DNA from: JAFLUQ01 sp964442035
GTDB taxonomy: Bacteria > Bacillota > Clostridia > UMGS1883
DNA: 14,144 nt
Assembly: GCA_964442035.1 (NCBI GenBank)
Contig: CAYTWZ010000046.1
Span: 1-14,144 of the forward strand
Direction: 5' to 3'
Below are positions 1 to 6,689 of this stretch, one piece after another (position 1 is the stretch's first letter; every line of letters starts with the position of its first letter). The notes beneath the pieces were generated by a model. The model was not told the DNA's origin and did no database searches. It saw only the letters and a program-made list of their open reading frames with translations. The position numbers and the translations under genes are program-made.

Positions 1-167
1 GATGTCCCCGAGTCTCGTCTCCCGACTCGGTCGGTGCTTCTGCTTCACAGAGGCTGCCACCGGCAGAGCGCACTCTCCGCCGGCGGCGGGCGACCCTTTC
101 GTTTTTCGGTGGGAGATCCTTTCTCCCACCGAAAACGCCCCATGACGGGCTTTCAGCCCTTATTGAA
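1..167 (+). repeat. Copy A of hairpin-chain repeat
   Basis: About 167 bases that recur as a reverse complement at 6690-6855 with roughly 85% identity by eye. In this orientation it folds into a string of small hairpins: CCGAC/GTCGG (22-34), CTGCC/GGCAG (54-66), a perfect 14-bp stem TTTTCGGTGGGAGA with its complement at 103-135 (5-base loop), and GGGCT/AGCCC (147-159). Differences between the copies include frame-breaking indels, while stems are mostly kept, which argues for RNA or DNA structure rather than protein. Its left end coincides with the window start, so a promoter like the one at copy B cannot be seen. It ends about 28 bases before the XRE gene start. Family name unknown to me. Confidence 0.8.
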
Positions 168-195
168 AAATCTAATTCAAACGAGGTATATTATT

Positions 196-501
196 ATGGA
201 AAAGAATATGCAGGGCTTTTGTAACAGACTTAAATTTTTGCGGGAAAACGCGGGAATATCCCAAGCATATCTTGCAAAGAGGCTTTCCCTGACCAGAGCC
301 AGCGTAAACGCTTGGGAAATGGGGCTTTCGGTACCGTCAACGCCTCTTATTGCCGAATTGGCAAACATATTTCATGTTACAACGGACTATCTTCTGGGCG
401 TAAGCAGTAATCTGACTATCAGAACAGACGGCCTTACCCCAAATGAAATAGCCGCTGTGATGGCAATTGTGGATTGCTTTTTGCAAAAGGATCGTTCATA
501 G
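196..501 (+). CDS. XRE-family helix-turn-helix transcriptional regulator
   Basis: A 101-residue DNA-binding protein. Residues about 9-66 form a classic Cro/CI-type HTH: RLKFLRENAGISQAYLAKRL, then the recognition helix region SLTRASVNAWEMG, then VPSTPLIAELANIFHVTTDYLLG. The short tail after residue 70 (LTPNEIAAVMAIVDCFL) looks like one amphipathic helix, possibly for dimerisation. I chose the ATG at 196 because GAGG lies 9 bases upstream at 183-186. An in-frame start at 34 would translate through the hairpin repeat, which is not credible. No ligand domain is visible, so the target and signal are unknown. The gene sits between repeat copy A and a comF-like gene and has no clear terminator of its own. 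It could belong to a small mobile or phage-derived module, but nothing else here supports that. Confidence 0.85.
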   Translation: MEKNMQGFCNRLKFLRENAGISQAYLAKRLSLTRASVNAWEMGLSVPSTPLIAELANIFHVTTDYLLGVSSNLTIRTDGLTPNEIAAVMAIVDCFLQKDRS

Positions 502-623
502 GCAGTCCATAAGTCTGATCAGATACAAAATTCTTCCTTTGTATTATGTTCGGATCAAGGAAAATCGGCTTCCGTGCCAAAAGCAATACGAACACTCAAA
601 TATACAGGTAAAAAGGAATTATT

Positions 624-1310
624 ATGAACAACCTTATCAGCGTACTGTTCCCTCCAAGGTGTATTATCTGTCGCAAAATACTGCCCCGCAGCGCAAAGAC
701 CGGGGTCTGCGATTTGTGCGACAAAAAGCTGGAATATCTGAACTCCCCTAAGTGTCAAGTGTGCGGGACACCGCTCAACAGCCAATACGCACTGCCCCGG
801 TGCAAGGACTGTGCCAAGGGGCGACCTTTTGTCAAATGCTTTGTCCCTTTTCGTTACCATGGGGATCTACGCCATGCCATATATCGGCTCAAATTCAGTC
901 AGCATCCAAGCTGCTTCCGATTTTTGGCCCGGGAAATAGTCCGTGAAATGGGCAGTTTCCGCCCGGACGTCATCACATTTGTACCCCAAAGCCGCAAGTC
1001 GGATCTTAAAAAGGGCTTCAACCAGACACGGCTGCTGGCAAAGGAGATAGGGCGGCTGATTAAAACACCTGTAGAAAGCACTCTGATACACAATAAGCAC
1101 GGCAAACATCAGGTGGGCTTGAGCCATAAGCAGAGAAAGCAGAATGCCAAGACGCTTTATTCCGCCAAAAAGAAAAAGCTGTCGGGAACGTACCTGATAG
1201 TCGATGATATAGTGACTACCGGCGCAACCTTAGACGCCTGCTGCACACTGCTCAAAAGGATGGGCTGTAAGAATGTATATGCCGCCGCTGCGGCAAAAAC
1301 CATTTTATGA
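624..1310 (+). CDS. comF: ComF-family protein (amidophosphoribosyltransferase-like)
   Basis: A 228-residue protein of the ComF/GntX phosphoribosyltransferase-like family, linked in other bacteria to DNA uptake during transformation. The N-terminus has a double zinc-binding pattern: C13-x2-C16, C29-x2-C32, C44-x2-C47 and C60-x2-C63. The central VPQSRKSDLKKGFNQTRLLA (120-139) and HQVGLSHKQRKQNA (162-175) are family hallmarks. The PRPP-binding loop is LIVDDIVTTGATLDAC (191-206). Length matches the family (about 220-240). The start has AAAAGG at 611-616, 7 bases upstream. The gene follows the XRE gene by 122 bases and has no competence partners in view, so its role here (competence, repair or other) stays open. 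ComF assignment is firm; the precise function is not. Confidence 0.9.
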   Translation: MNNLISVLFPPRCIICRKILPRSAKTGVCDLCDKKLEYLNSPKCQVCGTPLNSQYALPRCKDCAKGRPFVKCFVPFRYHGDLRHAIYRLKFSQHPSCFRFLAREIVREMGSFRPDVITFVPQSRKSDLKKGFNQTRLLAKEIGRLIKTPVESTLIHNKHGKHQVGLSHKQRKQNAKTLYSAKKKKLSGTYLIVDDIVTTGATLDACCTLLKRMGCKNVYAAAAAKTIL

Positions 1311-1316
1311 TAACGC

Positions 1317-1340
1317 AAAAAGACGCCCTTTACGGCGTCT
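1317..1340 (-). terminator. Intrinsic terminator, best oriented for rpmB
   Basis: The arms AGACGCC (1321-1327) and GGCGTCT (1334-1340) pair perfectly around a 6-base loop. On the minus strand the hairpin is followed by TTTTT, the complement of 1317-1321, so it fits the end of rpmB 42 bases after that stop codon. It also lies just after the comF stop on the plus strand, but there the downstream bases (ATGCTTTG) give only a weak U tract, so it may work partly in both directions. Confidence 0.7.
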
Positions 1341-1381
1341 ATGCTTTGCGAACAATATGTTTAATCAGATACCGTTCGAGC

Positions 1382-1570
1382 TCAGACAGCACGAACTACC
1401 TTGTTGCTGCGAAGGCAGCGTGAGCAAACATGAATTGTCTTGGGTGTGCCGTTTACAAGAGCCTTAACAGTTCTTACATTGGCTTTCCATGCACGGTTAG
1501 CGCGTCTGTGAGAGTGGGAAACCTTGATCCCAAATGTAACACCCTTGCCGCAGATATCGCACTTTGCCAT
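1382..1570 (-). CDS. rpmB: 50S ribosomal protein bL28
   Basis: A 62-residue ribosomal protein of the large subunit. It begins MAKCDICGKGVTFGIKVSHS and ends TIHVCSRCLRSNKVVRAV. Cysteines 4, 7, 49 and 52 form two CxxC pairs, so this is the zinc-binding (C+) form of bL28. The body is rich in lysine and arginine (SHRRANRAWKANVRTVKA), as expected for rRNA binding. The length is normal for the family. The start is fixed by a strong ribosome binding site, AAGGAGGT on the minus strand (1578-1585). The gene is monocistronic: it has its own promoter at 1617-1645 and a terminator at 1317-1340, and it is transcribed divergently from cimA. Confidence 0.97.
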   Translation of the reverse strand: MAKCDICGKGVTFGIKVSHSHRRANRAWKANVRTVKALVNGTPKTIHVCSRCLRSNKVVRAV

Positions 1571-1616
1571 AGCTATTACCTCCTTAAATGGTTCTTTATC
1601 AAATCATGCACCATGT

Positions 1617-1645
1617 ATTGTAACAGATTTTTTAGTAAAATGCAA
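1617..1645 (-). promoter_or_regulatory. Sigma-A promoter of rpmB
   Basis: On the minus strand the -35 TTGCAT (1640-1645) is separated by 17 bases from the -10 TACAAT (1617-1622). The predicted start is near 1610, giving a leader of about 40 bases that contains the strong ribosome binding site. A short dyad AAAATGC/GCATTTT (1637-1652) overlaps the -35 element; whether it is an operator is unknown. Confidence 0.75.
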
Positions 1646-1708
1646 GCATTTTTTTAATATTTATCAAAAAAAATTTAAAAAACAGCCCAAGTGAGATAAG
1701 AAACAGTG

Positions 1709-1737
1709 TTGACTAAGCCGTTTAAAGGTATTATAAT
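1709..1737 (+). promoter_or_regulatory. Sigma-A promoter of cimA (cimA-leuCDB)
   Basis: The -35 TTGACT (1709-1714) is separated by exactly 17 bases from a perfect -10 TATAAT (1732-1737). The predicted start is near 1744, leaving a leader of only about 45 bases before the cimA ATG. That is too short for a T-box or a leader-peptide attenuator, so any end-product control must act by another route, such as an operator or enzyme feedback. Confidence 0.8.
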
Positions 1738-1789
1738 ATATAAAGCGGCATCTTAGCAGATATATTATGAATAATAAAGGACAGTTCGA

Positions 1790-3382
1790 ATGAAAATAAA
1801 CGTTTTGGATACCACGCTAAGGGACGGAGCCCAGTCGGAGGCCGTTTCGTTTTCTATTTCCGACAAAATCAAGATAGTACGCCTACTGGACGAATTGGGA
1901 ATAGACCTGATCGAAGCTGGCAACCCGTTTTCAAATGTAAAAGACAGGGAATTCTTCCGGGAGATGAAGCAGATCCCGCTTAAGCACGCCAAGCTTGTTG
2001 CCTTTGGCAGCACCCGCCGTGTGGGGGTGAAGGTCAGCGAGGACGCAGCGTTGGATGCGCTGTTAGACGCCGGGACGGAATATATCAGCGTGTTCGGCAA
2101 GGCATGGGATCTCCATGTAAGTCAAGTTTTAAACACCACATTGGAAGAAAACCTTGCAATGATAGCGGACACCATCAGCTGTGCCGCAGGCCGGGGGAAA
2201 AAGGTGATATTTGACGCGGAGCACTTTTTTGACGGCTACAAGAACAACCCCGACTACGCAATCGAGGTCATACGCACAGCTGACAAGGCCGGGGCGGAGG
2301 TGGTCTGTCTGTGCGACACAAACGGCGGAACCTTCCCGGACGAAATTTACAGCATAACAAAGGAGGCCATAAAGGCAGTAAGCTGTCAGATAGGCATACA
2401 TACCCACAACGACAGCGGAATGGCAGTGGGCACATCTGTAATGAGCGTGCTTGCCGGAGCCACACATATTCAGGGTACTATCAACGGGATCGGCGAACGT
2501 TGCGGCAACGCCAATCTTGCTACGATAATAGCCAATTTACAGCTTAAGCGGAATTACGAGATCCTCTCCTCCGAGCAGCTTGAAAAGCTGACGTCTGTAT
2601 GCCGTGGAGTGGCGGAGATCACCAACATCAGCATAAGCGGGGTACCCTATGTAAGCAAGGGGGCGTTTTCTCATAAGGGCGGAATGCACATCGACGCGGT
2701 GATCAAGCTGCCCCAGACATTTGAGCACATTGACCCATCTGTTGTGGGCAATGAGCGTACGCTGCTGGTCAGCGAGGTATCGGGAAAAAGTGCGCTTATG
2801 CCGTTACTTAACAAAATAGACCCCTCCATAGACCGCAACTCCCCCAAAATAAAGCTTATCCTCGAACGGATGAAGGAACTGGAATTCCACGGCTACCAGT
2901 TTGAGGCGGCCGAGGCCAGTCTTGAGCTTGAGATCAGGCGGGTGCTTGGAATGAGTAAGAATTTCTTTGACATAGAGCGCTTCCGCGCCACCACAGAGAG
3001 AGACGGTCTGTCGGACAGTTTGCCGGAAGGTTATTCCTCTACTTTTATAAAAGTAAGGGTACAGGACGAATGCGAAATAACAGCCGCTGACAGCAATGAC
3101 GGCCCTGTAAACGCCATAGATATGGCTCTGCGCAAAGCTCTTAAAAGGTTTTATCCCAATCTTAAAAGCATGAGACTGGTAGACTACAAGGTACGTGTAC
3201 TTGATCAGTCGGCAGCCACAGGAGCGAGGGTAAGAGTACTGGTGGAATCCACTGACGGCTACGACAGCTGGACCACCGTCGGCGTCAGCACTGACATTAT
3301 CATGGCCTCTAAAAAGGCTCTTGAGGACTCGATCGAATACAAGCTGCTCAAGGATAATGTTCCGGCTGAAAATCGGAATTAA
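1790..3382 (+). CDS. cimA: (R)-citramalate synthase
   Basis: A 530-residue enzyme of the isopropylmalate/homocitrate synthase family that condenses pyruvate and acetyl-CoA to citramalate, the first step of threonine-independent isoleucine synthesis. The N-terminal TIM barrel starts with the signature LDTTLRDGAQSEAVSFS (6-22; R11 and D12 catalytic/metal site). It carries the metal-binding H204-x-H206 in IGIHTHNDSGMAVGTS, followed by GTINGIGERCGNANL (229-243). The C-terminal region, roughly 395-520, matches the LeuA-type allosteric dimer domain. The long form and the DGAQSEAVSFS motif favour CimA over 2-isopropylmalate synthase (LeuA) or homocitrate synthase. The start has AAAGGA about 8 bases upstream. 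The gene is led by its own promoter and is followed by leuCDB, whose products carry citramalate on to 2-oxobutyrate. Feedback by isoleucine is typical of the family but is not shown here. Confidence 0.92.
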   Translation: MKINVLDTTLRDGAQSEAVSFSISDKIKIVRLLDELGIDLIEAGNPFSNVKDREFFREMKQIPLKHAKLVAFGSTRRVGVKVSEDAALDALLDAGTEYISVFGKAWDLHVSQVLNTTLEENLAMIADTISCAAGRGKKVIFDAEHFFDGYKNNPDYAIEVIRTADKAGAEVVCLCDTNGGTFPDEIYSITKEAIKAVSCQIGIHTHNDSGMAVGTSVMSVLAGATHIQGTINGIGERCGNANLATIIANLQLKRNYEILSSEQLEKLTSVCRGVAEITNISISGVPYVSKGAFSHKGGMHIDAVIKLPQTFEHIDPSVVGNERTLLVSEVSGKSALMPLLNKIDPSIDRNSPKIKLILERMKELEFHGYQFEAAEASLELEIRRVLGMSKNFFDIERFRATTERDGLSDSLPEGYSSTFIKVRVQDECEITAADSNDGPVNAIDMALRKALKRFYPNLKSMRLVDYKVRVLDQSAATGARVRVLVESTDGYDSWTTVGVSTDIIMASKKALEDSIEYKLLKDNVPAENRN

Positions 3383-3393
3383 AGAAGTGCCGA

Positions 3394-3545
3394 TCAATTC
3401 TAAAATACCGAGGCGATGAAATTTTCTCGCGGCAAGGCAAGAAGCGCGGTAACGCTTGCGCATCTTGATTTTTTAACCGAGTTGTGGGAAAATCGACCGT
3501 CAAAGGCGTTTCAAGCCGTAGGCTTGAATTATTCAGTGTTTTCCT
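3394..3545. repeat. Candidate dispersed intergenic repeat between cimA and leuC
   Basis: About 150 bases with no plausible gene fill most of the 213-base gap inside the cimA-leuC cluster. The stretch has a composition unlike its coding neighbours and several symmetrical segments, including the perfect hairpin TTCAAGCC-gta-GGCTTGAA (3510-3528) and GCGC-rich arms near 3445-3462. The hairpin has no U tract, so it is not a normal terminator. The minus-strand reading gives the phrase KFHRLGILELIG, which I associate from memory with spurious small ORFs over clostridial repeats. That is recollection, not proof. No second copy is in this window. Confidence 0.35.
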
Positions 3546-3595
3546 AACAAGCTTTAAGATTTTAATTAAGATTATAAATAGAAAAGGTGATATAT

Positions 3596-4855
3596 ATGGC
3601 AATGACTATGACCCAGAAAATTCTCGCAAAAAAGGCGGGGCTCAACGAGGTTAAGGCCGATCAGCTCATCCTTATAAATCTGGACCTCTGTATGGCGAAC
3701 GATGTTACAGGGCCGGTAGCTGTAAATGTATTTGAAGAAGCAGGCTTCAGCGTCAAGTACCCTGACAAGGTATGCTTTGTGCTTGATCACTTTACTCCCA
3801 ACAAGGACATCAAGAGCGCCCAGCAGTGCAAGCAGGTTCGGGAGTTTGCAAAAAAATGGGGTATAAGCAAGTTCTTTGAGGGAGGCTGCGCCGGCGTTGA
3901 GCACGCCATCCTTCCCGAAAAAGGTATTGTAAAGTCCGGCGACGCGGTTATCGGCGCGGACAGCCACACTTGCACATATGGAGCGCTCAATGCTTTCAGC
4001 ACAGGCGTAGGCTCCACCGACATGGCAGTTGGTATGGCTACGGGCAAGGCTTGGGTGAAGGTACCCCGCGCACATCGGTTTAACCTTACAGGTAAATTCA
4101 GTAAGAACGTATGCGGCAAGGATCTTATACTTTATATCATATCCAAGATCGGCGTTGACGGCGCACTTTACGGTTCAATGGAATTTACCGGCGAGGGAGT
4201 AGGCCAGCTGACCATGGACGAGCGCTTCACTATCGCAAATATGGCTATCGAAGCCGGCGCCAAAAACGGCATCTTCCCCGGAGATGACAAGACCGAGGCC
4301 TATCTTAAAGCCGCAGGCTGCAAGGAATATAGCTTTGTTGCTCCTGACGATGACGCTCAGTATGAGACAACAATGGATATTGATCTGGCTGCAGTTCCAC
4401 AGATGGTAGCCTTTCCCCACCTTCCTGAAAACGGCAAAACCGTGCAGGAAGCGGAGGCCATGCACATCAAGCTTGATCAAGTAGTTATCGGCAGCTGCAC
4501 CAACGGTCGCCTCAGCGATATGGAGATTGCCGCCAAGGTGCTTAATGGCAAGCATGTGGCTTCCGATGTACGTTGCATCATCATTCCCGCCACACCCAAG
4601 ATCTGGACACAGTGTATGGAAAAGGGGCTGTTCAAAATATTTATGGACGCAGGATGCATAATTTCGCCGCCCACCTGTGGTCCATGTCTGGGTGGACATA
4701 TGGGTATACTGGCAGATGGAGAACGGGCCATTTCCACAACAAACCGCAACTTCGTAGGACGTATGGGTCATGTAAAGAGCGAGGTTTATCTTGCATCGCC
4801 GATCGTTGCGGCAACAAGCGCACTGACGGGTTATATCACCGCTCCCGCTGAGTAA
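3596..4855 (+). CDS. leuC: 3-isopropylmalate / (R)-citramalate dehydratase large subunit
   Basis: A 419-residue aconitase-superfamily subunit of the short LeuC type found in many anaerobes. With LeuD it isomerises 2- to 3-isopropylmalate and, in the citramalate route, citramalate to beta-methylmalate. The [4Fe-4S] ligands are C301 (VIGSCTNGR), C361 and C364 (PPTCGPCLGGHMG). GADSHTCTYGALNAFSTGVGS (120-140) and FEGGCAGVEH (94-103) are further family motifs. An upstream in-frame GTG at 3587 lies inside the ribosome binding site AAAAGGTGA (3582-3590), so the ATG at 3596 is the start. MAMTMTQKIL is also a typical LeuC beginning. The gene is 17 bases upstream of leuD and probably co-transcribed with cimA, though the repeat-filled gap could contain regulation. 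Nearby cimA suggests the citramalate role at least as much as the leucine role. Confidence 0.95.
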   Translation: MAMTMTQKILAKKAGLNEVKADQLILINLDLCMANDVTGPVAVNVFEEAGFSVKYPDKVCFVLDHFTPNKDIKSAQQCKQVREFAKKWGISKFFEGGCAGVEHAILPEKGIVKSGDAVIGADSHTCTYGALNAFSTGVGSTDMAVGMATGKAWVKVPRAHRFNLTGKFSKNVCGKDLILYIISKIGVDGALYGSMEFTGEGVGQLTMDERFTIANMAIEAGAKNGIFPGDDKTEAYLKAAGCKEYSFVAPDDDAQYETTMDIDLAAVPQMVAFPHLPENGKTVQEAEAMHIKLDQVVIGSCTNGRLSDMEIAAKVLNGKHVASDVRCIIIPATPKIWTQCMEKGLFKIFMDAGCIISPPTCGPCLGGHMGILADGERAISTTNRNFVGRMGHVKSEVYLASPIVAATSALTGYITAPAE

Positions 4856-4872
4856 GAAAGGAAGTAATTAAT

Positions 4873-5358
4873 ATGCAGATAAAAGGCAATGTATTCAAAT
4901 ACGGCGACAACGTGGACACGGACGTTATCATCCCGGCCCGTTACCTTAATGTTAGCGACCCCAAGCTACTGTGCGAGCACTGCATGGAGGACATTGACGC
5001 GGACTTTGTAAAGGAGGTAAAGAATGGGGATGTAATGATCGGCGGCTTCAACTTCGGTTGCGGTTCCAGCCGTGAGCACGCGCCCATCTCCATTAAGGCT
5101 AGCGGAATCAGCCTTGTAATTGCCAAAAGCTTTGCCCGTATCTTCTACCGCAACTCCATCAACATCGGGCTTCCCATTTTGGAATGCGCTCCCTGTGTTG
5201 ACGAAGCGGAAAAAGGAGATGTGATAGAAGCTGACCTTTCAGCCGGTGTGATCAAAAACGTGACCAAAGGAAAGGAGTACAAGACAACTCCTTTCCCCGA
5301 ATTTATACAGGAAATAATCAATGCCGGCGGCCTTACAAAGTACGCCGAGCGCATGTAA
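4873..5358 (+). CDS. leuD: 3-isopropylmalate / (R)-citramalate dehydratase small subunit
   Basis: A 161-residue swivel-domain subunit that pairs with LeuC to form the active iron-sulfur isomerase. It begins MQIKGNVFKYGDNVDTDVII, where DNVDTDVIIPARYL is the family start motif. The active-site loop is FGCGSSREHAP (61-71), and KSFARIFYRNSINIGLP follows in the second half. Its length is standard for the short, anaerobe-type LeuD. AAAGGAAG precedes the ATG at suitable distance. The leuC-leuD and leuD-leuB junctions share the same bases TAAGAAAGGAAGT running from stop codon into ribosome binding site, so translation of the three genes is probably matched. Confidence 0.96.
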   Translation: MQIKGNVFKYGDNVDTDVIIPARYLNVSDPKLLCEHCMEDIDADFVKEVKNGDVMIGGFNFGCGSSREHAPISIKASGISLVIAKSFARIFYRNSINIGLPILECAPCVDEAEKGDVIEADLSAGVIKNVTKGKEYKTTPFPEFIQEIINAGGLTKYAERM

Positions 5359-5376
5359 GAAAGGAAGTTTTTTTCA

Positions 5377-6438
5377 ATGGAAAAGAATATTGCTGTAATT
5401 CCCGGCGACGGCATCGGTGAGGAAGTCGTAAGCCAGACTGTGCGTGTGCTTGACGCCGTAGGCGAAAAATTCGGCCACAAGTTCAATTACACATACCTTG
5501 AGGCCGGCGGTTGCGCCATTGACAGCACCGGCAAGCCCCTCCCTGAGGCAACACTTTACGAGTGCAAAAAGAGTGACAGCGTGCTTCTCGGCGCTGTAGG
5601 CGGCCCCAAGTGGGATCACATTCCAGGCATCCGCCCCGAACAGGCGTTGCTGGGACTTCGCGGCGGCCTTGGTCTGTTTGCCAACCTCCGTCCTGCCATT
5701 ATGTACGATCAGCTTAAGGACGCATGCCCCCTTAAGGAGTCCATCACAGAGGGCGGCCTTGACATTATGATCGTCCGTGAGCTCACCGGCGGTATTTACT
5801 TTGGAGAAAGCGGCCGTAGTGAGGACGGCAAGAGCGCCTATGACGTAGAGTCCTACTCATGGGGCGAAATTGAACGTCTCCTTAAGCAGGCTGCGGAGAT
5901 CGCCATGAAGCGCGGCAAACATGTAACCGTTGTAGACAAGGCCAATATCCTTGAGACATCTCGTATGTGGAGAGAATGCGCTGCCGAGGTATTTAAGTCA
6001 TATCCCGAAATAAAGGTAGACTTCCTCTATGTGGACAACGCCTCCATGCAGTTGGTACGCAATCCACGTCAGTTTGACGTAATTGCCACAAGTAACATCT
6101 TTGGTGACATTCTTTCAGACGAGGCCAGTCAGATTACCGGTTCCATCGGTATGCTTCCCTCCGCTTCCCTTGGTGAGGGCAGCTTTGGAATGTACGAGCC
6201 CGTACACGGCTCCGCTCCCGACATTGCCGGTAAAAACATTGCCAATCCCTTAGCAACCATACTTTCCGGCGCAATGATGCTCCGCTACTCCTTTGGCATG
6301 AAGGATGAGGCAGACGCAATTGAAGCCGCCGTAAGCAAGACCCTTGACGCCGGATACAGAACAGCCGACATCGCCGGCAACGGCGTTACTCCCATAGGTA
6401 CAAAGGAAATGGGCGATGCCGTGATCAGCTTCCTTTAA
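5377..6438 (+). CDS. leuB: 3-isopropylmalate dehydrogenase (also beta-methylmalate dehydrogenase)
   Basis: A 353-residue NAD-dependent decarboxylating dehydrogenase. It converts 3-isopropylmalate to 2-oxoisocaproate and, in the citramalate route, beta-methylmalate to 2-oxobutyrate. The N-terminus IAVIPGDGIGEEVV is typical. VRELTGGIYFGE is the LeuB-specific substrate loop, with the preceding LRGGLGLFANLRPA carrying substrate arginines. The signature NIFGDILSDEASQITGSIGM and the NAD-binding PVHGSAPDIAGKNIANP are both present. Length fits LeuB (about 350-360). It is the last gene of the cluster; the stop is 155 bases before a strong terminator. The absence of ilvE- or leuA-like genes in view means the rest of the pathways lies elsewhere. 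Confidence 0.97.
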   Translation: MEKNIAVIPGDGIGEEVVSQTVRVLDAVGEKFGHKFNYTYLEAGGCAIDSTGKPLPEATLYECKKSDSVLLGAVGGPKWDHIPGIRPEQALLGLRGGLGLFANLRPAIMYDQLKDACPLKESITEGGLDIMIVRELTGGIYFGESGRSEDGKSAYDVESYSWGEIERLLKQAAEIAMKRGKHVTVVDKANILETSRMWRECAAEVFKSYPEIKVDFLYVDNASMQLVRNPRQFDVIATSNIFGDILSDEASQITGSIGMLPSASLGEGSFGMYEPVHGSAPDIAGKNIANPLATILSGAMMLRYSFGMKDEADAIEAAVSKTLDAGYRTADIAGNGVTPIGTKEMGDAVISFL

Positions 6439-6441
6439 TAA

Positions 6442-6654
6442 ACTAAGGGAGCGCTCAATGATGGGTCTTCTGCCCTTTTTGAAAAAAATGCCCCACAGGA
6501 TACAGCATGGTTACTGATTGAACCCCAGCTCAGGTGGTATGACATAAAACAACAAAGCAACAAATTTTATGACAGGCTGTCAGACAGAGCGCCAAAAAGC
6601 GGCTATCACTATTGTGTGATACGCCGCTTTTTCGGTATATTTGTTGTCATTTTA
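6442..6654 (+). other. Start-less open frame after leuB, possible gene remnant
   Basis: Seventy-one codons stay open between the TAA at 6439 and the TAG at 6655, with no ATG and no TTG; the one GTG (6616) lies inside the terminator hairpin. The middle reads like real protein (NAPQDTAWLLIEPQLRWYDI, then SNKFYDRLSDRA). The last third overlaps the terminator and so reflects its hairpin. It may be the tail of a decayed gene. I do not recognise a family, and chance remains possible. Confidence 0.2.
6594..6632. terminator. Strong bidirectional intrinsic terminator
   Basis: AAAAAGCGGC plus TATCAC (6594-6609) pairs with GTGATA, a bulged C, and GCCGCTTTTT (6616-6632) around a 6-base loop: 16 base pairs with one bulge. 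An A tract on one side and a T tract on the other give a U-run in both directions. It can end the cimA-leuCDB transcript on the plus strand, and on the minus strand bioY read-through or the proposed small RNA. Confidence 0.9.
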
Positions 6655-6689
6655 TAGGAACTCAGGGGTGTGTATAGTTACATTTCCCA

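Noticed and set aside
1..167. CRISPR array or tandem repeat at the hairpin-rich element
   Set aside because: The hairpins differ in sequence, and there are no regularly spaced direct repeats or cas genes.
163..192. TTGAAA-N18-TATATT as a promoter for the XRE gene
   Set aside because: Transcription would start past the ribosome binding site and ATG at 196, so it could not serve that start.
34..195. N-terminal extension of the XRE regulator from an ATG at 34
   Set aside because: The extension translates the hairpin repeat, is not HTH-like, and has no ribosome binding site, whereas the ATG at 196 has GAGG at the right distance.
1744..1789. T-box or attenuator leader before cimA
   Set aside because: The predicted leader is only about 45 bases and lacks the conserved T-box sequence or a terminator hairpin.
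2804..3463. A 219-codon minus-strand ORF over the end of cimA
   Set aside because: It is a shadow of cimA plus the intergenic repeat, with no domain and no ribosome binding site.
3587..3595. GTG start of leuC at 3587
   Set aside because: It lies inside the ribosome binding site AAAAGGTGA; the ATG at 3596 is correctly spaced and gives the usual LeuC N-terminus.
6447..6481. Terminator directly after leuB (AAGGG/CCCTTTTT)
   Set aside because: Only five contiguous pairs around a long loop; the hairpin at 6594-6632 is far stronger.
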